Notes under the pieces: model-generated | The model's database searches: none | The model's input: the letters and a program-made list of their open reading frames with translations, nothing else | What the model was told of the DNA's origin: nothing | Assembly (NCBI GenBank): GCA_002709505.1 | Contig: PARB01000028.1 | Span: forward strand, 1-32,412 | DNA: 32,412 nt | Direction of reading: 5' to 3' | Origin: Paracoccaceae bacterium | Lineage (GTDB): Bacteria; Pseudomonadota; Alphaproteobacteria; Rhizobiales; Stappiaceae | In this document: piece after piece, positions 24,505-31,978 of the stretch | How positions within the stretch are numbered: the first letter of the stretch is position 1 | How the letters are laid out: each line of letters starts with the position of its first letter | Made by a program: the position numbers and the translations under genes

Positions 24505-25350
24505 ATGTCGGCTGCCCCCTGGACTGATGCTGAGAACGATCTGATCGTCGCGGATTATTTCGCGATGCTGAAAAAGGACGTCGCAGGCCTTGCCTACAAA
24601 AAGACGGAACACCGCCGGGCCCTCCTGCCGCTGCTGAACGGGCGCTCGGAAGGCTCGATCGAGTTCAAGCACCAGAACATCAGCGCAGTGCTCAAGGCGC
24701 TCGGCGAGGACTGGATCCCGGGTTACAAGCCTGCGTTCAACTTCCAAATGTCGCTGGTCGATGCGGTGGCGAGGTGGCTGGCGCTGAACGAGGCGTGGCT
24801 GCGCCGCCCGCCGGCCCCGCTGGCCCCACAGGAAGATCCCGGTTTCCGGGACGAAACCCCGATGTGGATCGGGCCGCCGCCGACGCTGTCGAACCGGCCG
24901 CCGCCGCTGGAACTGGACCAGATGCAGCGGATCGCCCGTACCTTCGACGTTGCCGGCCGCGACGAACGGAACCGGGTGCTCGGGCGCGCCGGTGAGGCTT
25001 GCGTGCTGGCGCATGAACAGGCCGTGCTGCGAAGCGCGGGACGCGATGATCTCGCGCGAAAGGTGCGGTGGGTGTCGCAGGAAGACGGCGACGGAGCCGG
25101 ATACGACATCGCCAGCTTCGAGCCTGACGGCCGGATCCGTCTGCTCGAGGTGAAGACGACCAACGGCTGGGAGCGGACGCCTTTCCACATCACGCGCAAT
25201 GAACTTGCGGTAGCGGACGAGCGCCGATCCGAATGGTGCCTGTTCCGGCTCTGGAATTTCGCGCGCGCGCCCAAGGCGTTCGAACTCCATCCGCCGCTCG
25301 ACGCCCATGTCACGCTCACCGCAACCGACTTCATCGCCGGGTTCGAGTGA
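24505..25350 (+). CDS. DUF3883 domain protein, nuclease-like fold
   Basis: A 281-residue, probably cytosolic protein with two parts. The N-terminal ~95 residues (starting WTDAENDLIVADYFAMLKKD, then EGSIEFKHQNISAVLKALG) form a helical region that looks like a DNA-interaction or assembly module. The C-terminal half is DUF3883, with a PD-(D/E)XK-like arrangement: Glu164, Asp201 in GAGYDIASF, and Glu215-Val-Lys217 in RLLEVKTTNG. This is the layout of Mrr-like restriction and other nucleases, so DNA cleavage is plausible but unproven. A Pro-rich linker (102-135) joins the parts. There is no strong ribosome site before the ATG. It stands alone without methylase or helicase; the nearest same-strand gene is a nucleotidyltransferase 138 bases on. 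Confidence 0.85.
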   Translation: MSAAPWTDAENDLIVADYFAMLKKDVAGLAYKKTEHRRALLPLLNGRSEGSIEFKHQNISAVLKALGEDWIPGYKPAFNFQMSLVDAVARWLALNEAWLRRPPAPLAPQEDPGFRDETPMWIGPPPTLSNRPPPLELDQMQRIARTFDVAGRDERNRVLGRAGEACVLAHEQAVLRSAGRDDLARKVRWVSQEDGDGAGYDIASFEPDGRIRLLEVKTTNGWERTPFHITRNELAVADERRSEWCLFRLWNFARAPKAFELHPPLDAHVTLTATDFIAGFE

Positions 25351-25488
25351 CACGGCGCGTCGGCGGCGGCGCGCGTCGTGTTGCCTTCGCCCCGGCGATC
25401 CCGTAAGACCCGGCTGTCGCGCGGCGCGCCCACGAAAAGCCGCCGGACCACGCGACGGGTCGAACCACACCACCGGCGAGAAGCTTTC

Positions 25489-26208
25489 ATGGTCCGCACG
25501 GCTGTCATCCTGGGTGCCGGAAGGGGAACGCGGTTGCGCCCCATTACCGACACCGTCCCGAAGATCCTCGTGCCCGTGCGCGGCGTGCCGCTGTGCGACC
25601 GCATCGTCGACAGCCTGATCGCGGCCGGGATCGAGCGGATCGTCTTCGTCGTCGGCTATCTGTCGGAGCGCATCGTCGCGCATTACGGCCGCCATCCGCA
25701 CAGCGCGAAATTCGAGTATATCGAGCAGGTCACGCTGGACGGCACCGGCGGCGCGGTGCGGCTGGCGCTTCCCGCGGTCGAGGAGGATTTCCTGGTGGTC
25801 TTCGGCGACAGCCTCTTCGCCCGCGATGCGGTCGCCTCCGTCGTCGACAGTCCGGCCCGCACCGTCATCGGCGTCGTCGAGGTACCGGACCCGGAACGCT
25901 ACGGCATCGTCACCACCGACGCGGACGGCACCATCGTCGACATCGAGGAAAAGCCGGAGCGGCCGGCCTCCAACCTTGCGATCGCCGGGATCTACAAGTT
26001 CTCCGTCGACGCGAAGCGCTATTTCGCCGATCTGCCGCTTTCCCCCCGCGGCGAATACGAGATGCCAGATGCGATCCGCATGATGATCGACGACGGCACT
26101 CCGGTTGCGGCCGTGACGCTCGACGGCATGTTTGACGTCGGAACGCTCGCCCAGATCGAGCAACTGGAAGCGATGGACGACGCGGCCTTCGCCGAAACCT
26201 TCGGCTAG
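25489..26208 (+). CDS. Sugar-phosphate nucleotidyltransferase
   Basis: A 239-residue enzyme of the NTP-transferase family (RmlA/GalU/MurU-like), which couples an NTP and a sugar-1-phosphate to give an NDP-sugar plus pyrophosphate. The nucleotide loop GAGRGTRLRPITDTVPKILVP (with Lys25), the LDGTGGAV and VVFGDSLF segments and EEKPERPASNLAIAGIY are all in family order. At ~240 residues it resembles the short MurU/HddD-type enzymes and lacks the C-terminal left-handed helix domain. The frame is open to 25378, but the upstream part is Arg-rich and the ATG at 25489 gives the exact family start with GGCGAGAAG before it. No sugar-pathway genes adjoin it, so the sugar and nucleotide are unknown. Confidence 0.9.
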   Translation: MVRTAVILGAGRGTRLRPITDTVPKILVPVRGVPLCDRIVDSLIAAGIERIVFVVGYLSERIVAHYGRHPHSAKFEYIEQVTLDGTGGAVRLALPAVEEDFLVVFGDSLFARDAVASVVDSPARTVIGVVEVPDPERYGIVTTDADGTIVDIEEKPERPASNLAIAGIYKFSVDAKRYFADLPLSPRGEYEMPDAIRMMIDDGTPVAAVTLDGMFDVGTLAQIEQLEAMDDAAFAETFG

Positions 26209-26226
26209 TCTCCCCTGGTGCCACCG

Positions 26227-27567
26227 TCAGGCCGTTGCCGGCCCGGCCGGCAGATCGACGGCAGCCTCCAGACCGCCCTTGCGACCCGGCGCCGGCGAGG
26301 TGAGCGAAAGCACGCAGTCCGCGCGCTCGGCGATGGTGCGCACGATGGCCAGTCCCAGACCGCTGCCCTCGCCGGACCCGTCGGCGCGTTCGAACCGCCC
26401 CGTCAGCCGGGCCAGCGTTTCGGGTGCGATCACGGCGCCCTCGTTGATGACGCCAAGGCGCCCGGCCGGTGACAGCGTGACGGAAACCGGCGTCTCGCGC
26501 GCCCCGTGCTTCAGGGCATTCTCGATCAGGTTGCGGGCCAGGATGGCGAAAGCGTCCGGGTCCATGTCGGACAGAACATCCGCCTGCGGAAGCTCAAGCG
26601 CCACACGGCCCCTCCCCTCGGCGCGCCCGACATCCTCCGCGACCATCCTGAGGATCGGCCGCAGGTCGGCCGGGTGGCCGGTGCGCAGCCGGCCGCCTTC
26701 GGCGCGCGCCAGCTGCATCAGCTTTTCCGACAGGCGCGTCAGGCGTTTCAGCGTGGTCTCGATCTCCGCGGCCCGGCGGGCGGCGTCGGGATCGGAGGTC
26801 TCGCTTTGCAGCCTTTGCGCCTGCGCCAGCGCGCCGGCCACCGGCGTGCGCAATTCATGGGCGGCATTGGCGGCGAAGCTCCGCTCCGCCTCGAAGGCAG
26901 CCGCAAGCCGCGCCAGCAACTGGTTGACCGCCCCCGCGATCGGCGCGACTTCGCCGGGCAGGTCGTGAGCGGGCACCGGCGAGAGGTCGGACGCGCCCCG
27001 GGTGGCCACCGCGTCGCGCAGCCGGCGAAGCGGGCGGAAGCCGAGCCGGACCGCCAGCAGGATCACCGCCACGGAGAGCGGAATGACCAGCAAAAGCGGC
27101 AGGGCAAGCGCCATGCGCATCTCGCGCGCCACCTCGGCGCGGTGATCGAGCGGTTCGGCGACCGCGATGGTGATTGTCTCCTGCAGGGCCGCGTCGAAAT
27201 AGAAGCGATGCGTTGCCGTCTGGCGGAACCCGACGCCGTCGAAGGCCGGAAACAGTTCCGGATCGGCGGCATGGGAGGTCAGCAGGGGGCGCCCTTGCGC
27301 GTCGCGCACGATGTAGGTGAAGAACTCGTCATGCGCGCGCAGGGTCGCGAGTTCCTGGGTCAGCCCCTCTTCCTCTCGGGCAACGATGTCCATCACGGCG
27401 AGCGGGAGGATGCGTTGCGCCGTCTCCTGAAGCGCGCTGTCGAAGACCTCGTCCATCTCGTGGCTCAGGATCGTCGCCGTCACCGTGGCCGCCGCCATCC
27501 ACAGGAGGGTGACCCCCAGGCTGATCGCCAGCGCAAGCCGCAGCTGGATCGAGCGCGGCCCCCTCAT
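26227..27567 (-). CDS. Sensor histidine kinase
   Basis: A 446-residue membrane kinase of the QseC/PmrB type. Order: TM1 (~10-34), a ~115-residue periplasmic sensor (35-150), TM2 (~152-174), HAMP, dimerisation helix with phospho-acceptor His237 (AAHELRTP), N box (ARNLIENALKHGA, Asn350) and ATP lid/G2 (GSGLGLAIVR). The sensor contains no recognisable domain. The ATG at 27567 overlaps the response regulator's stop by four bases (ATGA), so the pair is translationally coupled. The pair is divergent from the PepSY, Asp/His-rich, DUF2271 and reductase genes, making these its likely targets. Confidence 0.95.
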   Translation of the reverse strand: MRGPRSIQLRLALAISLGVTLLWMAAATVTATILSHEMDEVFDSALQETAQRILPLAVMDIVAREEEGLTQELATLRAHDEFFTYIVRDAQGRPLLTSHAADPELFPAFDGVGFRQTATHRFYFDAALQETITIAVAEPLDHRAEVAREMRMALALPLLLVIPLSVAVILLAVRLGFRPLRRLRDAVATRGASDLSPVPAHDLPGEVAPIAGAVNQLLARLAAAFEAERSFAANAAHELRTPVAGALAQAQRLQSETSDPDAARRAAEIETTLKRLTRLSEKLMQLARAEGGRLRTGHPADLRPILRMVAEDVGRAEGRGRVALELPQADVLSDMDPDAFAILARNLIENALKHGARETPVSVTLSPAGRLGVINEGAVIAPETLARLTGRFERADGSGEGSGLGLAIVRTIAERADCVLSLTSPAPGRKGGLEAAVDLPAGPATA

Positions 27568-28223
27568 GGCGCGCCGAGGCGGTAGCCCAGCCCCCGTTCG
27601 GTGGTGATCGCGCCGCGGCCGAGCTTCTTGCGCAGCCGGCTGACATGCACCTCGATGGTGTTGCTCTCGATCTCCGTGTCGAAGGAATAGAGCCGCTCTT
27701 CCAGCTGCGCCTTGGAGAGCAGCTGGCCGGGGCGCTGGACGAAGGCCTCGAACAGCACCCATTCGCGCGCCGTCAGCGCCACCGGCTTGCCGTCCTTGCG
27801 CACACTGCGGGCGGCGAGATCGATTTCCAGCGGCCCCAGCGTGACGACCGGATTGGGATTGCCGGAATAGCGCCGCGCCACGGAGCCGATGCGGGCGGAA
27901 AGCTCCGCGAGATCGAAGGGCTTGACCAGATAGTCGTCGGCGCCGGCGTTCAGCCCCTCGATCCGGTCGCTGACCTGGTCGAGCGCAGTGAGGATGATCA
28001 CCGGGGTGACATCGCCGCGACCGCGCAGCTCCTTCAGGAAGGGAATGCCGCGTCCGTCCGGCAGCATCAGGTCGAGCAGCACCAGATCGTAGGCGGCAAC
28101 GGCGATGGCATCGCGGGCGGCATCGAGTCGCCTGACCCAGTCAAGCGAGTGGCCGTCGGCGGCGATCTGGTCGTGCACGGCCGCGCCGAGAACGTCATCG
28201 TCTTCAATCAGCAATACGCGCAT
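27564..28223 (-). CDS. OmpR-family response regulator
   Basis: A 219-residue two-component regulator: receiver domain with acidic pocket (IEDDD, 6-10), phospho-acceptor Asp51 (LLDLMLPDG), and the conserved Lys in YLVKPFD; then a C-terminal winged helix (LTAREWVLFEAFVQRPGQL, ending EVHVSRLRKKLGRGAITTERGLGYRL). It binds DNA as a dimer, typically on direct repeats with an ~11-base period. Exactly such a repeat (CAAGCTGA twice, 11 bases apart) is seen before the Asp/His-rich gene, and a related copy before the PepSY gene. It is the first gene of the regulator/kinase pair and shares its promoter region with the divergent PepSY gene. Confidence 0.95.
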   Translation of the reverse strand: MRVLLIEDDDVLGAAVHDQIAADGHSLDWVRRLDAARDAIAVAAYDLVLLDLMLPDGRGIPFLKELRGRGDVTPVIILTALDQVSDRIEGLNAGADDYLVKPFDLAELSARIGSVARRYSGNPNPVVTLGPLEIDLAARSVRKDGKPVALTAREWVLFEAFVQRPGQLLSKAQLEERLYSFDTEIESNTIEVHVSRLRKKLGRGAITTERGLGYRLGAP

Positions 28224-28277
28224 GATGGCTCGCCGTTGGTGGATCCTTGCATCTATCTCGCCTTACGGCCTTACCGC

Positions 28278-28326
28278 AAGCTGAAGCCCGCCGGGTGCCC
28301 GCTTCAGGTCGCCGTCAGATTGACGG
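28278..28326 (+). promoter_or_regulatory. Candidate response-regulator site and promoter of PepSY gene
   Basis: AAGCTGAAGC (28278-28287) is followed by an inverted GCTTCAG (28301-28307) and by CCGTCA-GAT-TGACGG (28312-28326), a perfect 6-bp inverted repeat whose right arm contains a TTGACG -35-like hexamer (28320-28325). The AAGCTGA and CCGTCAG elements are 34 bases apart, as they are before the gene at 28835. The -10 (GATCCA, 28343-28348) is weak, which would suit an activated promoter. Confidence 0.45.
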
Positions 28327-28367
28327 TGCATGAAAAGGGCAAGATCCAAACCCTGCGGAGTGCTCGC

Positions 28368-28643
28368 ATGAAGATGCCCCTCATTCTCCTCGCCGCGTCC
28401 TTGTCCCTTGGCGCAGCCGGTCCGGCCAGCGCCAGCGACGACGACTGCACCGTGCCGATGGCGCAATGGCAGCCGCGCAAGGCGGTCCAGACCATGGCCG
28501 AGACCAAGGGCTGGACGGTCCGGCGCATCAAGATCGATGACGGCTGCTACGAGATCAAGGGCCGCGACGCCCAGGGCCGCGCCATCGAGGTGAAGGTCGA
28601 TCCGGCGACGCTGGAGATCGTGGAATTCGAGTTCGACGACTGA
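28368..28643 (+). CDS. Small periplasmic PepSY-like protein
   Basis: A 91-residue protein with a Sec signal peptide (MKMPLILLAASLSLGAAG, cleavage probably after ASA at ~22) and a single PepSY_2-type domain: VPMAQWQPRKAVQTMAETKGW, then RRIKIDDGCYEIKGRDAQGR and EVKVDPATLEIVEFEFDD. Two cysteines (27 and 60) may form a disulfide in the periplasm. Proteins of this type are often placed beside two-component systems; a role in sensing or in modulating a membrane redox partner is suspected in general, not shown. GGAG lies 8 bases upstream of the ATG. It is divergent from the regulator gene and has its own terminator, so it is a separate transcript from the genes that follow. Confidence 0.9.
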   Translation: MKMPLILLAASLSLGAAGPASASDDDCTVPMAQWQPRKAVQTMAETKGWTVRRIKIDDGCYEIKGRDAQGRAIEVKVDPATLEIVEFEFDD

Positions 28644-28693
28644 GACCGGCCGTCTCCAAGAGACGCCGTTTCGCCCACCTCGCCCTTTTCCCG

Positions 28694-28720
28694 AAGCCCG
28701 CGGTCTCGCGGGCTTTTCTT
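28694..28720 (+). terminator. Rho-independent terminator after PepSY gene
   Basis: A 9-bp perfect stem AAGCCCGCG/CGCGGGCTT with a GTCT loop is followed by TTCTT. It separates the PepSY transcript from the downstream genes. Confidence 0.88.
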
Positions 28721-28733
28721 TGCGCCGCGCTCC

Positions 28734-28774
28734 AAGCTGACGCCAAGCTGAAGCGAAAAGCGGCAAACCGTCAG
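28734..28774 (+). promoter_or_regulatory. Candidate response-regulator direct repeat before Asp/His-rich gene
   Basis: CAAGCTGA occurs twice exactly 11 bases apart (AAGCTGA at 28734 and 28745, the second extended to AAGCTGAAGC). CCGTCAG follows at 28768-28774, 34 bases after the first copy, the same spacing as upstream of the PepSY gene. An 11-base period is typical of OmpR-family operators, and this pair lies just past a terminator and ~60-100 bases before the ATG at 28835. Confidence 0.5.
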
Positions 28775-28834
28775 CAAGCGCTCAGGCTGGACGGCCACTC
28801 TCCCCGCATCGACAGATTTTCAAGGAGAGCTTCC

Positions 28835-29185
28835 ATGAAGACGAAACTTGCCATTCTCGCCGCCTCCACCGCGCTCGGTGCGCTGATCGCGGTCCCCGCC
28901 ATCGGCGCCATCAAGACCCTCGACCTAGACGAACCCTATGCAGCCCTCTCCAAGGGTGCGGAGACGCTCCAGCACGGCCTGCTGAAGCTCGCCAGCAATG
29001 ATGACGACGATCATGACGAGAATGACGATCACGATGATGACCACGACGACGACGATGATGATGATGACGACGATGACTACGGCGGACGCCGGGGCGGCAT
29101 GAACGCAGCCCCTGCCGGCAGTGTGGCCCCGCCGGCCAACGGCCTCTTCGGCACCGGCGCGGCTCCCAAGGTCAAGGTGAACTGA
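28835..29185 (+). CDS. Secreted Asp/His-rich acidic protein
   Basis: A 116-residue exported protein: signal peptide (residues 1-25, AILAASTALGALIAVPAIGA), a short region (LDLDEPYAALSKGAETLQHGLLKLA), then residues 56-81 containing 21 Asp, 3 His, one Glu and one Asn, including 11 Asp in a row, and a Gly/Pro-rich tail. There are no cysteines and no enzyme motif. Such a run could bind divalent or ferric ions in the periplasm; this is inference from composition. It begins after its own candidate regulator site with AAGGAG seven bases upstream of the ATG, and leads into the DUF2271 and reductase genes. I recognise no named family. The coding run is built of GAT/GAC codons and may vary in length between strains. 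Confidence 0.85.
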   Translation: MKTKLAILAASTALGALIAVPAIGAIKTLDLDEPYAALSKGAETLQHGLLKLASNDDDDHDENDDHDDDHDDDDDDDDDDDYGGRRGGMNAAPAGSVAPPANGLFGTGAAPKVKVN

Positions 29186-29274
29186 CGGCCGTTCCTCGTC
29201 CAAACCTGCAAGGCCCGCCGCCCGCTCCGGCGGCCGGGCCGCCTTCCCCGTCCTTTCCAAGCCGGAGATCCCCG

Positions 29275-29757
29275 ATGAAATCTCTTCTTGCCGCCCTGGC
29301 CCTTACCACCGCGCTGTCGACAGTGCTCGTCCTTCCCGGCGCCGCGCAGGCCCGGCCGGTCACCCTGACCACAACGCTGAACGCTTACGGCGGCGACGGC
29401 GCCTATCTGGCGCTTTATGTCACAGACGCCTCGGGCGCCTACAAGGGCAGCCTGTGGATGGCCGGCGGCAAGTCCAAATACTACGAGCATCTGCGCGACT
29501 GGTACCGTGCGACCGCCGGCAATACCGCCGAGATCAACGGCATCACCGGCGCCAGTGTCGGCGCGGGACGCCAGCTCTCGATCACGCTCGATCTCTCCGA
29601 CGCGCTCTTCGATGCCGGCTATGTGCTGCACATCGACGCCGCCGTCGAGGACATGCGCGACAGCCCGTCGGAAATCGTCGTGCCGCTGACCTCCGCCGGC
29701 GCGGGCAAACCCACGCCCGGCCGGCGCTACATCTCCTCCTTCTCCTACGACATGTAA
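29275..29757 (+). CDS. DUF2271 periplasmic protein, predicted flavinylated
   Basis: A 160-residue exported protein: signal peptide with cleavage after AQA (residue ~26), then a DUF2271 domain (VTLTTTLNAYGGDGAYLALYVTD, LWMAGGKSKYYEHLRDW, and a C-terminal RRYISSFSYDM). Residues 88-94, NGITGAS, match the pattern D-x-x-[ST]-G-A-[ST] that ApbE uses to attach FMN through a phosphoester, with Asn in place of the leading Asp; Ser94 would be the modified residue. An apbE gene two positions downstream supports this. It would then be a periplasmic electron carrier. It is preceded by GGAG and followed after 13 bases by the PepSY-reductase gene. DUF2271 assignment is from memory of the family; flavinylation is predicted only. 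Confidence 0.88.
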   Translation: MKSLLAALALTTALSTVLVLPGAAQARPVTLTTTLNAYGGDGAYLALYVTDASGAYKGSLWMAGGKSKYYEHLRDWYRATAGNTAEINGITGASVGAGRQLSITLDLSDALFDAGYVLHIDAAVEDMRDSPSEIVVPLTSAGAGKPTPGRRYISSFSYDM

Positions 29758-29770
29758 GGGAGACATTGCG

Positions 29771-31978
29771 ATGATCCGCAGCCTGCACCGGTGGCCGGGC
29801 CTTATTGCCGCGGCACTCCTTGTGGTGCTCGCCCTGTCGGGCGCCGCCCTCTCGCTGTTCCCGGCGCTGGAGACCCTTCAGCCCCCGGCGCAGGCCGAGG
29901 CGCGGCTCAGCGTCGCGGAGCTCGCAACGCGGATCCAGGCCAGATATCCGGGCGTCGAACAGATCCGCCGCGCGCCGTCGGGTCAGATCACCGCCTACTG
30001 GTTTGAAGACGGCACGCCGGGCGCCGCGACAATCGATCCGGCGACCGGCGCGGGCGTCGCAAGCGCCGATGCGCCGGCCGCCCACGGCTGGCTGAAGACC
30101 CTGCACCGGTCGCTGTTCCTGGACGATGCCGGGCGGATCGCGGCGGCGGCCGGCGCGGCATCGCTGCTTCTTCTCTCGATCAGCGGCATCGCCCTTGTGG
30201 TGCGGCGCACCGGCGGCTGGCGGAAGGTGTTTTCGCCGCTCAAGGGGCCCGTGTCCGGGCGGCTGCATGTGGAGATCGCGCGGATAACCGTCACAGGACT
30301 GCTGCTGTCCTCCATCACCGCGCTTTGGATGAGCGCCTCGACCTTTTCCCTCCTGCCGGAAGGGGCCGGCCCGCCCGTCTTTCCCGCCGTCAGCGGAGAA
30401 ACCGGCGCCGCCGTCGGCAACATGCCGGTGCTGCGCGAAACGCCCGTCTCCGCCTTGCGCGAGCTCACCTTCCCCTACCCCGGCGATCCGACGGATGCCT
30501 TCACGCTGAAGACCGATGCCGGCCAGGGCTATATCGACCAGGGCTCGGGCGCGCTCATCGCCTGGCGCGACCTCAGCGGCTTCGACCGGATCACCGAAAC
30601 CGTCTACATGCTGCACACCGGCGAAGGCGCCTCCGTTCTCGGGCTGGTGCTTGGCCTGATGGCGCTCGGCATTCCCGTCATGGCCGGAACGGGCGTCGTG
30701 CTTTGGGCAGGCGGCGCCGGCAAACGGCCGCGCATCCGCGCCAATGTCGCGGCGGCGCGGGCCGACACGATCCTGCTGGTCGGCAGCGAGGGCGGCACCA
30801 CCTGGGGATTTGCAAAAGCCCTGCATGACGCGCTCACGGGCGCCGGCCACACGGTGCACACCGATGCCATGTCGCGCTTTTCACCCGCACGCTACACGGG
30901 CGCTAGGCGGATCGTCGTGCTGGCCGCGACCTATGGCGACGGCGCGGCCCCGGCCTCGGCAGCGGGCTTCCTCGACCGGCTGGCCGCTCTGCCGACGCCC
31001 CCCGCCGCGCCGCTTGCGGTGCTCGGTTTCGGCGACCGCAACTTTCCCGCCTTTTGCGGCTTCGCCCGCGATGTCGTGGATGCGGCGGCGGCGAAAGGCT
31101 GGGCGGAACTCCTGCCGATGGACAGCGTGGACCGCCAGTCGCCGCAGGACTTCGCCCGCTGGGCGCGGGCCTTCGGCGCGGCCATCGGCACGCCGCTGGA
31201 GATCGACCACCAGCCGGTCGCGCCGCACACGGAACGTTTGACGCTCCTCTCGCGCCGCGACTACGGCACGGACATGCAGACCCCTGTCTCCATCCTGCGT
31301 TTCGCCGTGCCCCGGGTTGCCGTCTGGCGTCGCTGGCTGGGCCATGGCCTGCCGCGCTTCGCCGCCGGCGATCTCATCGGCATCGTGCCGGACGGATCGC
31401 CCGTCACCCGCTTCTATTCGCTTGCCTCGACGACAAGCGACGGCTTTGCGGAAATCTGCGTGAAGAAGCACCCCGGCGGAGTGTGCTCGGGCCAGCTTCT
31501 GGGCCTTCAGCCCGGCGACAGCGTGCGCGCCTTCGTGCGCCCCAACCCGACGTTTCGCCCGAAACGCGGCCGTGCGCCGGTGATCCTGATCGGCGCGGGA
31601 ACGGGCATCGGTCCGCTCGCAGGCTTTGCCCGCGCCAACACGAAACGACGCCCGATGCATCTGTGGTTCGGTGTCCGCCATCCCGACAGCGACCTGCTTT
31701 ACGGAAAGGAACTGACAGAGTGGCAGGCCGATGGACGGCTCGCCTCGCTCACCACCGCATTTTCCCGCGCGGGAACGCGCACCTACGTGCAGGACGCCTT
31801 GCGCCGCGATGGCGCGCGGGTGGCGCAGCTGATCGGCGACGGCGCCGAGGTGCTCGTGTGCGGCGGGCGCGGCATGGCCGCCGGCGTCGCCGAGGCGCTC
31901 GGCGAAATCCTCGCCCCGCACGGCCTCACCCTCCAGACCCTGAAAGCAGAGGGCCGATATGGCGAAGACATTTACTGA
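29771..31978 (+). CDS. PepSY membrane protein fused to flavodoxin/FNR-type reductase
   Basis: A 735-residue fusion. The N-terminal half is a PepSY_TM protein: helices at ~9-31, 122-145, 171-191 and 288-313, with periplasmic segments at ~32-120 and ~192-285. His6, His112, His166 and His282 lie at helix ends, where related ferrisiderophore reductases (FoxB type) bind two hemes; direct correspondence is not established. The C-terminal half is cytosolic: flavodoxin-like FMN domain (~333-470, VGSEGGTTWGFAKAL, LAATYGDGAAP), then an FAD/NAD(P) reductase like CysJ (RFYSLAS at 547-553, GAGTGIGP at 609-616, ending GEDIY). It could carry electrons from NAD(P)H through FAD, FMN and heme to the periplasm. 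GGGAG precedes the ATG; apbE overlaps its 3' end by 20 bases. Confidence 0.93.
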   Translation: MIRSLHRWPGLIAAALLVVLALSGAALSLFPALETLQPPAQAEARLSVAELATRIQARYPGVEQIRRAPSGQITAYWFEDGTPGAATIDPATGAGVASADAPAAHGWLKTLHRSLFLDDAGRIAAAAGAASLLLLSISGIALVVRRTGGWRKVFSPLKGPVSGRLHVEIARITVTGLLLSSITALWMSASTFSLLPEGAGPPVFPAVSGETGAAVGNMPVLRETPVSALRELTFPYPGDPTDAFTLKTDAGQGYIDQGSGALIAWRDLSGFDRITETVYMLHTGEGASVLGLVLGLMALGIPVMAGTGVVLWAGGAGKRPRIRANVAAARADTILLVGSEGGTTWGFAKALHDALTGAGHTVHTDAMSRFSPARYTGARRIVVLAATYGDGAAPASAAGFLDRLAALPTPPAAPLAVLGFGDRNFPAFCGFARDVVDAAAAKGWAELLPMDSVDRQSPQDFARWARAFGAAIGTPLEIDHQPVAPHTERLTLLSRRDYGTDMQTPVSILRFAVPRVAVWRRWLGHGLPRFAAGDLIGIVPDGSPVTRFYSLASTTSDGFAEICVKKHPGGVCSGQLLGLQPGDSVRAFVRPNPTFRPKRGRAPVILIGAGTGIGPLAGFARANTKRRPMHLWFGVRHPDSDLLYGKELTEWQADGRLASLTTAFSRAGTRTYVQDALRRDGARVAQLIGDGAEVLVCGGRGMAAGVAEALGEILAPHGLTLQTLKAEGRYGEDIY

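Noticed and set aside
29212..29240. Hairpin between the Asp/His-rich and DUF2271 genes as a terminator
   Set aside because: The stem is interrupted and has no T-tract; the two genes are more likely co-transcribed, though partial attenuation is possible.
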